Shown here: positions 17,525-25,465 of the stretch, piece by piece
How positions within the stretch are numbered: the first letter of the stretch is position 1
Layout: every line of letters starts with the position of its first letter
Source: Halopelagius inordinatus
Lineage (GTDB): Archaea; Halobacteriota; Halobacteria; Halobacteriales; Haloferacaceae
Reading direction: 5' to 3'
NCBI RefSeq assembly: GCF_900113245.1
Contig: NZ_FOOQ01000001.1
Coordinates: 1,418,770 to 1,482,769 of the forward strand
Length of the DNA: 64,000 nt
Translations under genes and position numbers: made by a program
Notes under the pieces: generated by a model
Told to the model about the DNA's origin: nothing
Seen by the model: the letters and a program-made list of their open reading frames with translations, nothing else
Databases searched by the model: none

Positions 17525-18568
17525 TCAGTCGTCCGCGGGGGCTTCGGCTTTCTCTTCTTCCTCGTCTCCGTCGTCGGACCACGCGAAGAGGTCGCGCAGG
17601 GGCCGACCGACCTCCTCTATGTGGTGGTTCTCTTCGGCGTCCTTCAGTTGCGTGTAGGAGGGCCGTCCCGCCTGGTTCTCCGCGATCCACTCGCGAGCGA
17701 ACGTGCCGTTCTGCACCTCTTCGAGAATCTCCTCCATGTTCTCGCGAGCGTGGTCGTCGACGACGCGGTCACCGCGCGTGAGGCCGCCGTACTCGGCGGT
17801 GTCGGAGACGGAGTTCCACATCTCTTCGAGGCCGCCCTCGTACATCAGGTCCACGATGAGTTTCAGTTCGTTCAGGCACTCGAAGTAGGCCATCTCCGGG
17901 GAGTAGCCCGCGTCGACGAGCGTCTCGTAGCCCTGCTTGACCAGCGAGGTGACGCCGCCGCAGAGGACGACCTGTTCGCCGAAGAGGTCCGTCTCGACTT
18001 CCTCTTGGAACGACGTCTCGATGACGCCCGCGCGGGTGCAGCCGATGGCGTGCGAGTACGCGAGCGCTTCCTCTTTCGCGTCGCCCGTCTCGTCTTGGTA
18101 GACGGCGATGAGTCCGGGCGTCCCCTCGTCGTTCTCGTAGTTGCGGCGGACGAGGTGGCCCGGCGACTTCGGGGCGACCATCGTCACGTCGACGTCTTCG
18201 GGGGGCTGAATCTGGTTGTAGTGGATGTTGAAGCCGTGGGCGAACTGGAGCGTGTCGCCCGCCTCCAAGCTGTCTCGAATCTGCTCGAACACCGCCGGTT
18301 GGACGGTGTCGGGGACGAGAACGGAGACGATGTCTCCCTCCTCGGCTGCCTCTACGGGCGTCTTCACTCGGAGGCCGTCGGACTCGGCCGCAGAGCGAGA
18401 CGAAGAGTTCTCGCGCAGGCCGACGACCACGTCGACACCGCTGTCTGCGAGGTTCTGTGCGTGGGCGTGGCCTTGGCTGCCGTATCCGAGGATTGCGACC
18501 GTCTTGTCGTCGATTTGCGAGCGGTCCGCGTCGTCGTCGTAGTATACCGTCGTGTTGAGTTCCGTCAT
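17525..18568 (-). CDS. ilvC: Ketol-acid reductoisomerase
   Basis: A 347-residue class I enzyme that isomerises and reduces acetolactate and acetohydroxybutyrate to the dihydroxy acids of valine and isoleucine synthesis. The Rossmann motif [17 protein letters not shown] is followed by [11 protein letters not shown], whose loop serines suggest NADP binding. Mg ligands lie in the KARI helices ([14 protein letters not shown] and the [22 protein letters not shown] region). The C-terminal 15 residues are an acidic extension ([16 protein letters not shown]) common in halophiles. It overlaps ilvN by 4 bases. Confidence 0.96.
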   Translation of the reverse strand: MTELNTTVYYDDDADRSQIDDKTVAILGYGSQGHAHAQNLADSGVDVVVGLRENSSSRSAAESDGLRVKTPVEAAEEGDIVSVLVPDTVQPAVFEQIRDSLEAGDTLQFAHGFNIHYNQIQPPEDVDVTMVAPKSPGHLVRRNYENDEGTPGLIAVYQDETGDAKEEALAYSHAIGCTRAGVIETSFQEEVETDLFGEQVVLCGGVTSLVKQGYETLVDAGYSPEMAYFECLNELKLIVDLMYEGGLEEMWNSVSDTAEYGGLTRGDRVVDDHARENMEEILEEVQNGTFAREWIAENQAGRPSYTQLKDAEENHHIEEVGRPLRDLFAWSDDGDEEEEKAEAPADD

Positions 18569-19242
18569 TTGTGTGTATGGGTGGGTTCTGTCGGTTCGCC
18601 GGAGGTTGCGGGCTTCTCTCCGGGGACTGTCGCTTGGTCGCCGCGCGCCAGTGCGGTCTGTCCCGTCCGGGATATCTCGATGATGCCGAACTGGCGGAAC
18701 GCGTCTATCGCGTCGTCTATCTTCTGTTCGTCGCCGGTGAGTTGGACCGTGATGGTCCGCGGGCCGGCGTCGAGCGTCTTTCCTTCGTACATCTCCGTGA
18801 CGGCGTGGACCTTGTCGGGTTCGTCGCCCTCGACTTTCAGGAGGACGAGTTCCGTTCGCACGGCGTCGTCGTCGAGTTCGCCGGCGTTTATCACCGGTTT
18901 CAGCTTCGAGAGCTGTTTTTTTATCTGGTCGATACCGGGGTCGGGCTCCTCGACGACCATGGTGATTCGGGCGTGGCCGTCCACCGTCGTCGGACCGACG
19001 GTCAGGCTCTCGATGTTGAACTGCCGCCGCGAGACGAGTCCCGCGATGCGCGAGAGCACGCCCGGTTCGTTCTCGACTAGCGCCGAGATGACCGCGCGGC
19101 GGGGGTCGTGTTCCGCCTCGACTTCGGGGTCGATGCGAATCCCTTGGGCGTTGCGTCGCCCCTCGGGGTGGGGCCGTTCGTCCGGTGCGGGGCCTTTCAG
19201 TCCGTGTTCGGGCAGGTCGTCGTCGTTAGCGTCCGAGCTCAT
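18565..19242 (-). CDS. ilvN: Acetolactate synthase regulatory (small) subunit
   Basis: A 225-residue protein. Residues about 48-120 are an ACT domain ([33 protein letters not shown]) that binds valine for feedback control, followed by the C-terminal ALS small-subunit domain to about 200. The first 45 and last 25 residues are low-complexity halophile extensions. The ATG at 19242 overlaps the ilvB stop as ATGA, which fixes the start. Partner of IlvB. Confidence 0.94.
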   Translation of the reverse strand: MSSDANDDDLPEHGLKGPAPDERPHPEGRRNAQGIRIDPEVEAEHDPRRAVISALVENEPGVLSRIAGLVSRRQFNIESLTVGPTTVDGHARITMVVEEPDPGIDQIKKQLSKLKPVINAGELDDDAVRTELVLLKVEGDEPDKVHAVTEMYEGKTLDAGPRTITVQLTGDEQKIDDAIDAFRQFGIIEISRTGQTALARGDQATVPGEKPATSGEPTEPTHTHK

Positions 19243-20999
19243 AGCTGGTCCTCCGTGAGAGCGAACTTCCCGTTCGGTGCGCCCGAGGCGACCATCGGGT
19301 AGACGTTCTCCGCGGGGTCGATGTGGAAGTCGACGACCGAGGGACCGTCGTAGTCGAGTGCCGCCTCGATGGTGTCTGCGACTTCGTCGTACTCGTCCAC
19401 GCGGAATCCGCGCGCGCCGAACGCCTCGGCGAGTTTGTCGAACTCCGGACACCAGTCGTAGTCCGCCGCCATGCGGCGGCGGTCGAAGAAGGCGTCCTGC
19501 CACTGTCTGACCATCCCGATGTACTTGTTGTTGAGGACGGCGACGGTGATGTCGAGGTCCTCGCGGACCGCGACGGACAGTTCCTGAATCGTCATCAGGA
19601 ACGACCCGTCGCCGTCGATGCAGACGACGTCTCGGTCGTCATCGGCGGCGAGTCGCGCGCCGATGGCCGCGGGCAGGCCATAGCCCATCGTCCCGAGGCC
19701 GTGCGAGGAGACCCACGTCCGCGGTTCGGTGTACGTCCAGTACTGCGCGGCCCACATCTGGTGTTGGCCGACGCCCGTCGTCACCACCGTGTCGTCGTCG
19801 GTGGCCTCGTCCAGACACTCGACGATGAACTGCGGTTTCACCGGTTCGTCCTCGGGCGTCGCGTAGTCCATCGGGTACTCGGATTTCCACGTCCGGCACT
19901 GGTCGCGCCACTCTTTGATGTCCGGACTGCGCTCCATCGCGTCGTCGACCTGTTCGATGACGCGGCCCGCGTCGCCGACGAGCGGGTAGTCCGCGTGGAT
20001 GTTCTTCGATATCTCCGCGGGGTCGATGTCGATGTGGATGACCTCCGCTTCCGGCGCGAACGTGTCGATGCCGCCGGTGAGGCGGTCGTCGAAGCGCGTC
20101 CCGACCGCTATCAGCAGGTCGGTGTGCGTGATGGCCATGTTGGCGTAGCCGGTGCCGTGCATCCCCGCCCACGACAGACACAGGTCGTGGTCCTCGGGGA
20201 ACGCCCCGATGGCGGGCATCGTCGTCACCACGGGGATGCCGTGGTCGATGGCGAACGCGCGGGCCTCGTCCGCGGCGTTGCCTTTGATGACGCCGCCGCC
20301 GAGGAGCAACACCGGCTTCTCCGCGGCTTCGACGGCCTTCGCGGCCGTCTTCGCGTCGTCCTCGTCGGCCTCCATCTGGGGTTCTGTCGTCTTCGGCGTC
20401 TCCGCGGGGCCGGGTTCGCGGTCCGTCTCGCCGAGCGTCACGTCCTTCGGCAGGTCCACGAGCGTCGGCCCGGGGCGGCCCTGCGCGGCGAGGGCGAACG
20501 CCTCGCCGACGGTGTCGCCGACCGAGTCCGCGTCGCCCGCGAAGTAGTTGTGCTTCGTGATGGGGGCGGTGACGCCGGTGGTGTCCGTCTCTTGGAACGC
20601 GTCCGACCCGACCATCTCTGAGGGGACCTGTCCCGTCAACGCGAGCATCGCGTCTGAGTCCATGTTGGCGTCGGCGATGCCGGTGACGAGGTTGGTCGCG
20701 CCGGGACCGGACGTGGCCAGACAGAGGCCGGGGTCGCCGCGGACGACGCCGTAGGCGTCCGCGGCGTGGGCCGCACCCTGTTCGTGCGCCATCGTCACGT
20801 GTCTGATGTCTGAGCTGTACAGGGCGTCGTAGACGGGCATGATGGCTCCGCCTTGGACGCCGAACGCGGCTTCGACGCCGACGTTTTCGAGGGCGCGAAC
20901 GACCGAGGACGCCCCGGTGGTGACCGGGACAGGCTCGGACGGTTCCTCGGACCCGGCCTCGGCGTCGTCGTCCCGAGAGCGCGGGGCGGGTTCGCTCAT
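19239..20999 (-). CDS. ilvB: Acetolactate synthase catalytic (large) subunit
   Basis: A 586-residue thiamine-diphosphate enzyme that condenses two pyruvates, or pyruvate plus 2-ketobutyrate, in the first common step of branched-chain synthesis. It has the N-terminal Pyr domain with the catalytic Glu region MAHEQGAAHAADAYG, a central FAD-binding domain, and the C-terminal ThDP/Mg motif CIDGDGSFLMTIQELSVAVREDLDITVAVLNN. The first 25 residues (SRDDDAEAGSEEPSEP) are an acidic leader. The ATG overlaps the end of a 30-codon upstream ORF (ATGA). A leader peptide with a hairpin lies 160-270 bases upstream. Confidence 0.96.
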   Translation of the reverse strand: MSEPAPRSRDDDAEAGSEEPSEPVPVTTGASSVVRALENVGVEAAFGVQGGAIMPVYDALYSSDIRHVTMAHEQGAAHAADAYGVVRGDPGLCLATSGPGATNLVTGIADANMDSDAMLALTGQVPSEMVGSDAFQETDTTGVTAPITKHNYFAGDADSVGDTVGEAFALAAQGRPGPTLVDLPKDVTLGETDREPGPAETPKTTEPQMEADEDDAKTAAKAVEAAEKPVLLLGGGVIKGNAADEARAFAIDHGIPVVTTMPAIGAFPEDHDLCLSWAGMHGTGYANMAITHTDLLIAVGTRFDDRLTGGIDTFAPEAEVIHIDIDPAEISKNIHADYPLVGDAGRVIEQVDDAMERSPDIKEWRDQCRTWKSEYPMDYATPEDEPVKPQFIVECLDEATDDDTVVTTGVGQHQMWAAQYWTYTEPRTWVSSHGLGTMGYGLPAAIGARLAADDDRDVVCIDGDGSFLMTIQELSVAVREDLDITVAVLNNKYIGMVRQWQDAFFDRRRMAADYDWCPEFDKLAEAFGARGFRVDEYDEVADTIEAALDYDGPSVVDFHIDPAENVYPMVASGAPNGKFALTEDQL

Positions 21000-21088
21000 G
21001 TGGACGCCCCCGTTCTGTGGTGGCGCGTGGTCGGTGGTCGATGCGTCCGCCGTCGGTCGCGTGCGGTGTGGGGTTGCTGGTGCTCCAT
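20996..21088 (-). CDS. 30-codon upstream ORF ending at the ilvB start
   Basis: A short ORF beginning MEHQQPHTA, rich in His, Arg and Thr, lies in the ilvB leader mRNA. Its TGA overlaps the ilvB ATG (ATGA), the arrangement that couples translation in the rest of this operon. There is no protein similarity to suggest function. It may exist only to bring ribosomes to ilvB or to respond to upstream events. It could also be a chance ORF. Confidence 0.35.
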   Translation of the reverse strand: MEHQQPHTARDRRRTHRPPTTRHHRTGAST

Positions 21089-21154
21089 TACTGGGTTCTT
21101 CTGGTTGGCTGGTGGTACGAACGCGATGCGCAGTCCGTCGATAGAAGTGAAGTG

Positions 21155-21172
21155 AGGGGCTAGGCGGCCCCT
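21155..21172 (-). terminator. Hairpin over the end of the ilvB leader peptide
   Basis: AGGGGC (21155-21160) and GCCCCT (21167-21172) form a perfect 6-bp stem with a 6-nt loop. The UAG stop codon of the leader peptide falls in the loop and the Ile-Ile-Val codons lie just before the stem, so a ribosome position would decide whether it forms. Candidate attenuator hairpin; it has no strong U-tract after it. Confidence 0.4.
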
Positions 21173-21267
21173 ACAATAATGAGCGACCGGACAGCGGCCG
21201 TGCGGCCCGCCGAGACCCCAGTCTCCGCGCCGGGGGCGGACGCGCCGGGTGCGGCCTGCTGTCGCAT
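21160..21267 (-). CDS. Leader peptide of the ilv-leu operon (candidate attenuator)
   Basis: A 35-codon ORF that starts MRQQAAPG and ends VRSLIIVGAA. Its ATG is 25 nt downstream of a TATA-like GTTGATAAG with a CGAAAC BRE-type element, so translation would start at or next to the mRNA 5' end. The run Leu-Ile-Ile-Val near the C terminus names the three amino acids made by the operon, the hallmark of bacterial ilv/leu attenuation peptides. The operon's first gene follows 160 bases later. A leader-peptide attenuator is my inference; the sequence shows ORF, promoter and hairpin. Confidence 0.5.
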   Translation of the reverse strand: MRQQAAPGASAPGAETGVSAGRTAAVRSLIIVGAA

Positions 21268-21291
21268 CGTACTGGTTTGATTCGTCCGGTC

Positions 21292-21306
21292 GCTTATCAA
21301 CGTTTC
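21292..21306 (-). promoter_or_regulatory. Promoter of the ilvB operon leader
   Basis: A TATA-like GTTGATAAGC (21292-21301, minus strand) preceded by CGAAAC. The distance to the leader-peptide ATG is 25 nt, giving a leaderless leader-peptide mRNA. The rest of 21000-21387 holds the leader and its hairpin and no other gene. Confidence 0.5.
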
Positions 21307-21387
21307 GCGCGTCGCGACAACTGCAGGGGACCGCCCGGGCGTCGCGCACCCGCGGCTCACGAGCGTGAGCGAACGGGGCGCGCGGCA

Positions 21388-22624
21388 TCAGGCGCGTACC
21401 TCCTCCTCTTCGTCGTCGCGCTCGACGCCCACGTCGCGGGCGAAGCGCGTGAGGACGTCCACCGTCACACGCTCTTTCTCCGCGCCGTAGTCTTTGACCA
21501 GACGCGTCACCTCGCGGACTTCGTCGTCCGTGGGGACGAAGCCCGAATCCTCCAGTCGCTTGCGGACGGAGTGCGCGCCGGTGTGTTTGCCGAGGACGAA
21601 CTCGCGCTGTGCGCCCACCATCTCCGGCGTCATCACGCCCGGCTCGAACGTGTCCGAGTTCTCGATGACGCCCGCGGCGTGGATGCCGCTCTCGTGGGAG
21701 AAGGCGTTGCGCCCGACGACCGGCTTGTTCGCCGGCACCGGGATGTCGCTGGCCTCCTCGACCATGCGAGACAGTTCCGTGATGCGCGTGGTGTCTACGC
21801 CGCTGTCTACGCCGTACAGCGACTCCGCGGCCATGACGACTTCCTCGTAGGCGGCGTTGCCCGCGCGTTCGCCGATGCCGTTGACCGACACCTGCGCTTG
21901 CGAGGCGCCCGCCTCGAACCCGGCCATCGCGTTGGCGGTGGCGAGCCCGAAGTCGTCGTGGGCGTGGACGTCTATCTTCGCCGACGTGTGCTCGCGGACC
22001 GTCCGAATCAGGTCCGCAAAGCGCGTCGGCGTCGCGACGCCGCACGTGTCGGGGATGTTGACCCAGTCAGTCCCGGCGTCGTCCGTCGCTTCCAGAATCT
22101 CGGCGAGGAACTCCACGTCCGTTCGCGTGGCGTCCATCGGCGAGAACATGACTTCGACGCCGGCTTCCTTCGCACGCTCGACACTGGCGACGGCTCGCTC
22201 GACTGCTTCCTCTTTCGAGGCGTGCATCGAATCCGCCAGTTGCACGTCGCTGGTGCTGACGAAGACGTGGACCATCTCCACCCCCGAATCGAGGGCGGCC
22301 TCCACGTCTTTGTCGACGACGCGCGCCAGACCGCAGACGGTCGTGTCGGTGGCGGCGGCGATGTCGCTCACGGCCTCGAACTCCGCGTCCGAGTTGACCG
22401 GGAATCCCGCCTCGATGACGTGCGTCCCCATCTCGTCGAGGGTGGCCGCGATGTCCCGCTTCTCCTCGTAACTGAACGAGGTGCGTGGCGACTGCTCGCC
22501 GTCGCGCAGCGTGGTGTCGAAAATCCGTACGTTCTGAATTTCAGGTTCAGTAATCTGGGCTAATGTGCCCTTGAAGAACTCGACCCGCCGGGGTACCCGA
22601 CGAAGCCTCCTTGTCGTTAGACAT
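21388..22624 (-). CDS. leuA: 2-isopropylmalate synthase (LeuA/citramalate synthase family), start unresolved
   Basis: A DRE-TIM metallolyase condensing acetyl-CoA with 2-ketoisovalerate, the first leucine-specific step. The conserved protein starts around VEFFKGTLAQ; the barrel motif IFDTTLRDGEQSPRTSF, the metal region VDVHAHDDFGLATANA and the HxH region FSHESGIHAAG are intact, and it ends near residue 410, without the long LeuA regulatory domain. Citramalate synthase activity is possible. The leucine frame is open far upstream but has no ATG or GTG between the TATA box at 22650 and the catalytic motif. The ATG 25 nt after that TATA box (22624) is in another frame, which ends after 25 codons. 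A +1 shift in the CCCC run near 22590 would join the two frames. See the separate entry. Confidence 0.85.
22547..22624 (-). CDS. 25-codon leaderless ORF overlapping the leuA 5' end
   Basis: An ORF starting MSNDKEASS at the expected transcription start of leuA and ending HISPDY-stop inside the leuA coding sequence, in the -1/+2 frame relative to it. It is either the true N terminus of LeuA disrupted by a one-base change (or read by a programmed +1 shift), or a regulatory upstream ORF. It has only one leucine codon, so classical leucine attenuation is unlikely. Confidence 0.4.
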   Translation of the reverse strand: MSNDKEASSGTPAGRVLQGHISPDY

Positions 22625-22649
22625 TGTATCTGTCCCGTGCTCGCAGCGG

Positions 22650-22667
22650 TATATAAACGTTTTCGTG
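22650..22667 (-). promoter_or_regulatory. Strong promoter of leuA
   Basis: TTTATATA (22650-22657, minus strand) preceded by an A-rich BRE (ACGAAAACG, 22659-22667). It lies inside the long open leuA frame, which argues that start codons further upstream (for example 22728) are not used. Confidence 0.65.
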
Positions 22668-23010
22668 GGAGAGTGTGACGGACGGTACGGACTACCTCGT
22701 GACTGACGACCGAACCCGAAAATCGCACGACGTAAACGGTGTGGGAGAAATCAAAGGTGTTTGTATGACCTTATATTCGGTAGCCGGTCGAACGCGTCAT
22801 CGTTCGGTAACGTCTCCAAATTACGTTTCGTAACTGTAGAAATTATCTCTCGGCGTCCTCGCGCGCGGTTCGATGTGGACGAACGTCGAGCGAGTCGGCG
22901 TCGAACGCGGGTGCGAGTCGCGGGCCGCGTCGGCGTTCGTGTCCGTTTTCCGTCAGGAACCCGCGCGGACGACCGAACGCTTTTCGTGTCGGTCTCCAAT
23001 GTGAGCCGAT

Positions 23011-23298
23011 ATGGGCGACTTCAAACTCAACCTCGCCTCCGCCGAAGAGCATCTCGACGGGGAGGACGTGACGGGGGACGTGGTGTTGGCGACTCTCGAC
23101 GGAACGACCGACCCCGCAGAGTGGATTCGGAGCGTCGAGAACGGGAACACGCTCTTTCTCGCGATAGAGGGGGACCTGAACGAACTCGCGACGGGGTTCG
23201 CGCGGGAAGTAAAGGACGCGGGCGGGAGCCTGATGCATTTCAGGAACTTCCTCGTCGTCACGCCGCCGGACACGAACATCAACACCGACCGTCTGTGA
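23011..23298 (+). CDS. Haloarchaeal DUF5779 family protein
   Basis: A 95-residue protein (MGDFKLNLASAEEHL..., ending TPPDTNINTDRL). Alternating strands and helices (TGDVVLATLDGTTDPAEWIRSVENGNTLFLAIEGDLN) suggest a small alpha/beta fold. It is of the haloarchaea-only DUF5779 type; the function is unknown to me. The IS element begins within a few bases of its stop, but the conserved end appears intact. Divergent from leuA. Confidence 0.75.
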   Translation: MGDFKLNLASAEEHLDGEDVTGDVVLATLDGTTDPAEWIRSVENGNTLFLAIEGDLNELATGFAREVKDAGGSLMHFRNFLVVTPPDTNINTDRL

Positions 23299-23300
23299 AT

Positions 23301-23330
23301 CGCCTCGGGGTCAAGCCCCGAGGCTTCCCG
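23301..23330 (-). ncRNA. Possible 3' end of the TnpB guide (omega) RNA scaffold
   Basis: A 9-bp perfect hairpin (23302-23310 with 23316-23324) sits at the tnpB stop codon, the place where the scaffold of the TnpB-associated guide RNA ends in IS200/605 elements. Sequence directly beyond it (23300 downward, the end of the DUF5779 gene) would be the guide. Inference from known element layout; the gene itself is dead. Confidence 0.3.
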
Positions 23331-24540
23331 TTTCCACGACGCGCTTTGCAGACACGGAATCCGAGTCCGTCGGGAGCGCAGTCTCCACGGGCGTTCTTCG
23401 GGCCATCCCAGCCCTAATTCAGAAAAGCCGCGTTGCAGGACGTTCAACGAAGCGTTCGCGTCACGGTCGCACTCAAACCCACATGAAGGGCAGGAGTGTT
23501 CCCGAACCCGGATGGATTTCGCTGTTTCAACACCACACGACGCACACTCTTTCGTCGTGCCTCGTGCTTCCACCGGAACGACGTGACAGCCGTACAGGTC
23601 ACTTTTGTATTCGAGCAAGGTGATGAACTGTCGCCACGCAACATCCTGCTTGTTACGGGCATTACCGTCACCCTGAAGCATACTCTGAACGTTCAAGTCT
23701 TCAACGAACACGGCGTCGTACTCCTTGACGAGCCACGTTGTGAGTTTGTGCTGGTAGTCCACCACTTTGCGTCGAATCCGACGCTTGACCTTGGCGACCT
23801 TCAGGCGTCGTTTCTCGTAGTTGTTCGAGTCAGTTTCTTTCCGAGACAACTTCCGTTGCTCACGGCGGAGTCGTTCGTACTCGTCTTCAAGGTCGAGCCA
23901 GTCTACGGTCTTGCCGTCACTTGTGTGGATATGTAGTTCAGGATTCCGAGGTCGATACCCACACTGTTGCTCGTGTCCAGCGAGTCCACAGCGGGTTTCT
24001 CGGGTAGGTCAGCGTCGTCGGTTTCGAGGCCGAAGGAGACGAACCACTCGCCAGTCGTCTCTTTCTTGATGGTGACTTCTTTGATGTCGGCGTGGTTTGG
24101 GATTTCGCGGTGGTAGCGAATTTGTATGTCTCCGAGTTTGGAGAGTTCTAACGTCGCGTGTCGGCCACTCGTGTTTTTGAGTTCGAAGCCGGACTGCGAG
24201 TACGTCATACTCGGGTAGTCGGTCGGAGACTTCCAGTTCAACTTCCCCACCTTGTGCCCATTCTGTTTCTTCTCGGAGAGATTCGAAAGGTTCTGATAGA
24301 ACCGGGTGACGGTTCGTTGCAGAGCCTTCGAGTTCACTTCGGAGAAGATGGGGAACTGGTCTTTCCAGTCGGGGAGTCGGTAGTGGTGTTTGTACGCCGA
24401 GCCGATGTCGTCGGCTTCAACGTTCTCGTACTCGTATCGCGTGTAGTCGTCCGCTTGGCGATGAACGTCGATGTGATGATCCAGTCGCTCCGCTATACCT
24501 CCTCTGTTGGGTAAACGTGGTAGCGGTGACTGTATTCCAT
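23311..24540 (-). pseudogene. tnpB: TnpB (OrfB) transposase-associated RNA-guided nuclease, three frameshifts
   Basis: Read across frames this is a full-length TnpB of about 410 residues. It starts MEYSHRYHVYPTEE at 24540, then shifts frame near 24495 (TAG in the original frame), again near 23930 (LNYI|HTSDG; an extra AT or a lost base), and again near 23395 (GWPE|TPVETALP; one lost base). The N-terminal HTH region is followed by the RuvC parts GIDLGI and FVEDLNV, the zinc-ribbon Cys pairs CASCG/CPSCG, and the last catalytic Asp in DRDANASLNVL. Every catalytic residue is still present, so decay is recent. Confidence 0.9.
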
Positions 24541-24610
24541 CGTTATTTGTTGATTAGGAACGTGTTGAGTTAATGGTTTGTGGCACGGGTTGTCGGATTC
24601 AACCCCGAGG

Positions 24611-25348
24611 TCAAGCTTCGGGGCATTCTCCTTGTACCTCTGTAAACGTCAGGACGTGGCCGTCCGCCTCGCGGACGCGCAGGCCGCCGTCTACCTCGTC
24701 CGGACCCTCGGCCCACGGCCCGCCCGCTTCGACGGCCGACCGGGCGTCGTCTGCGGCGAACGTCAGGTCGACGTGGACACCCCCGCGCGCGTCGGCGATT
24801 CCCAACTGGGGCTCCCACAGTTCAAGGTCGACCGGTCCCGAGAGGCGGACGCGCCGCCGGTCCTCGCCTTCGTCTACCACCTCGAAGCCGAGAGAGCGGT
24901 AGCGCTCCGTCGCGTCGGCGAGGTCGGACACCTCCAACACCACCTCGAAGATGCCGGTCAGCGGTTCGGTGCCGTCCGGGGACGCCCCGTCCTCGTCGGG
25001 CCGCCCGGCCGACTCCGTCCCGCCGATTTCGACGCAGTTCCCGTCCGGGTCGTAGACGTACATCGACCGCGAGGACCCGAAGGAGAACTCGACTGGCTCT
25101 AACTCCGAGAGGCGTTCGACCCACCCGTCGTACGCCTCGCGAGTGGTCGAAAACGCGTAGTGGGTGTGGAGTCCTCCTCTGGGAACGGCCGTCGGCCGCC
25201 GGAGGACCAACGTCGTCTCGCCCGCCTCGTAGGCGACTTCGGTGTCGGACTCGAACGCGGGGACGAGTCCCAACCGACTCTCGTAGAACTCCCGCGCGGG
25301 GCCGAGATACTTCACTTCGAGTGCGAGGCGGCAGAGTCGGGTGAGCAT
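24611..25348 (-). CDS. Two-domain VOC (glyoxalase/dioxygenase) family protein
   Basis: A 245-residue protein of two vicinal-oxygen-chelate modules (about 1-120 and 125-243). The first has YLGPAREFYESRLGLVPAFE and ends YVYDPDGNCVEIGG; the second has VLEVSDLADATERYRSLGFEVVDEG and ends READGHVLTFTEVQ. Metal-binding His/Glu positions are only partly recognisable, so the reaction (glyoxalase, dioxygenase or fosfomycin-type) is not assignable. The IS end provides the last residues (about GECPEA) and the stop codon, so the natural C terminus has been replaced. ATG about 25 nt after a TCTATTTCC box. Confidence 0.8.
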   Translation of the reverse strand: MLTRLCRLALEVKYLGPAREFYESRLGLVPAFESDTEVAYEAGETTLVLRRPTAVPRGGLHTHYAFSTTREAYDGWVERLSELEPVEFSFGSSRSMYVYDPDGNCVEIGGTESAGRPDEDGASPDGTEPLTGIFEVVLEVSDLADATERYRSLGFEVVDEGEDRRRVRLSGPVDLELWEPQLGIADARGGVHVDLTFAADDARSAVEAGGPWAEGPDEVDGGLRVREADGHVLTFTEVQGECPEA

Positions 25349-25465
25349 ACCCGTCGTTGACGGTCTCGGGCCGGAAATAGATCACTCCGGCTCTCGACTC
25401 TCCCGAATCCTCGCCGGACCGCCGCGGTGAGTGGGTTTAAACGAACTCCGCCCGTCTCATCGTAC

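Larger units (their letters stand above)
23300..24630 (-). mobile_element. Decayed IS200/IS605-group (IS1341-type, TnpB-only) element
   Basis: The element holds one broken tnpB gene and no tnpA. Both ends carry related hairpins. GCCTCGGGG-TCAAG-CCCCGAGGC (23302-23324) lies at the tnpB 3' side, and CCCCGA...TCGGGG (24603-24623), also around a TCAAG core, lies at the 5' side. The exact boundaries are estimated from these hairpins and the flanking genes. Without a TnpA the element would need help to move, and its only protein is frameshifted, so it is inactive. Confidence 0.8.

Noticed and set aside
16145..19258. 1037-codon plus-strand open frame over leuC-ilvC-ilvN
   Set aside because: Spans three certain genes on the other strand; open only because of GC-biased codons.
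22547..22624. Classical leucine attenuator peptide for leuA
   Set aside because: The ORF has a single leucine codon and no hairpin after it, unlike the ilvB leader; a frameshift or start problem explains it better.
23302..23324. Hairpin as terminator of DUF5779
   Set aside because: It sits at the exact end of the TnpB gene with the same TCAAG core as the opposite IS end, so it belongs to the mobile element; a terminator role is possible but secondary.
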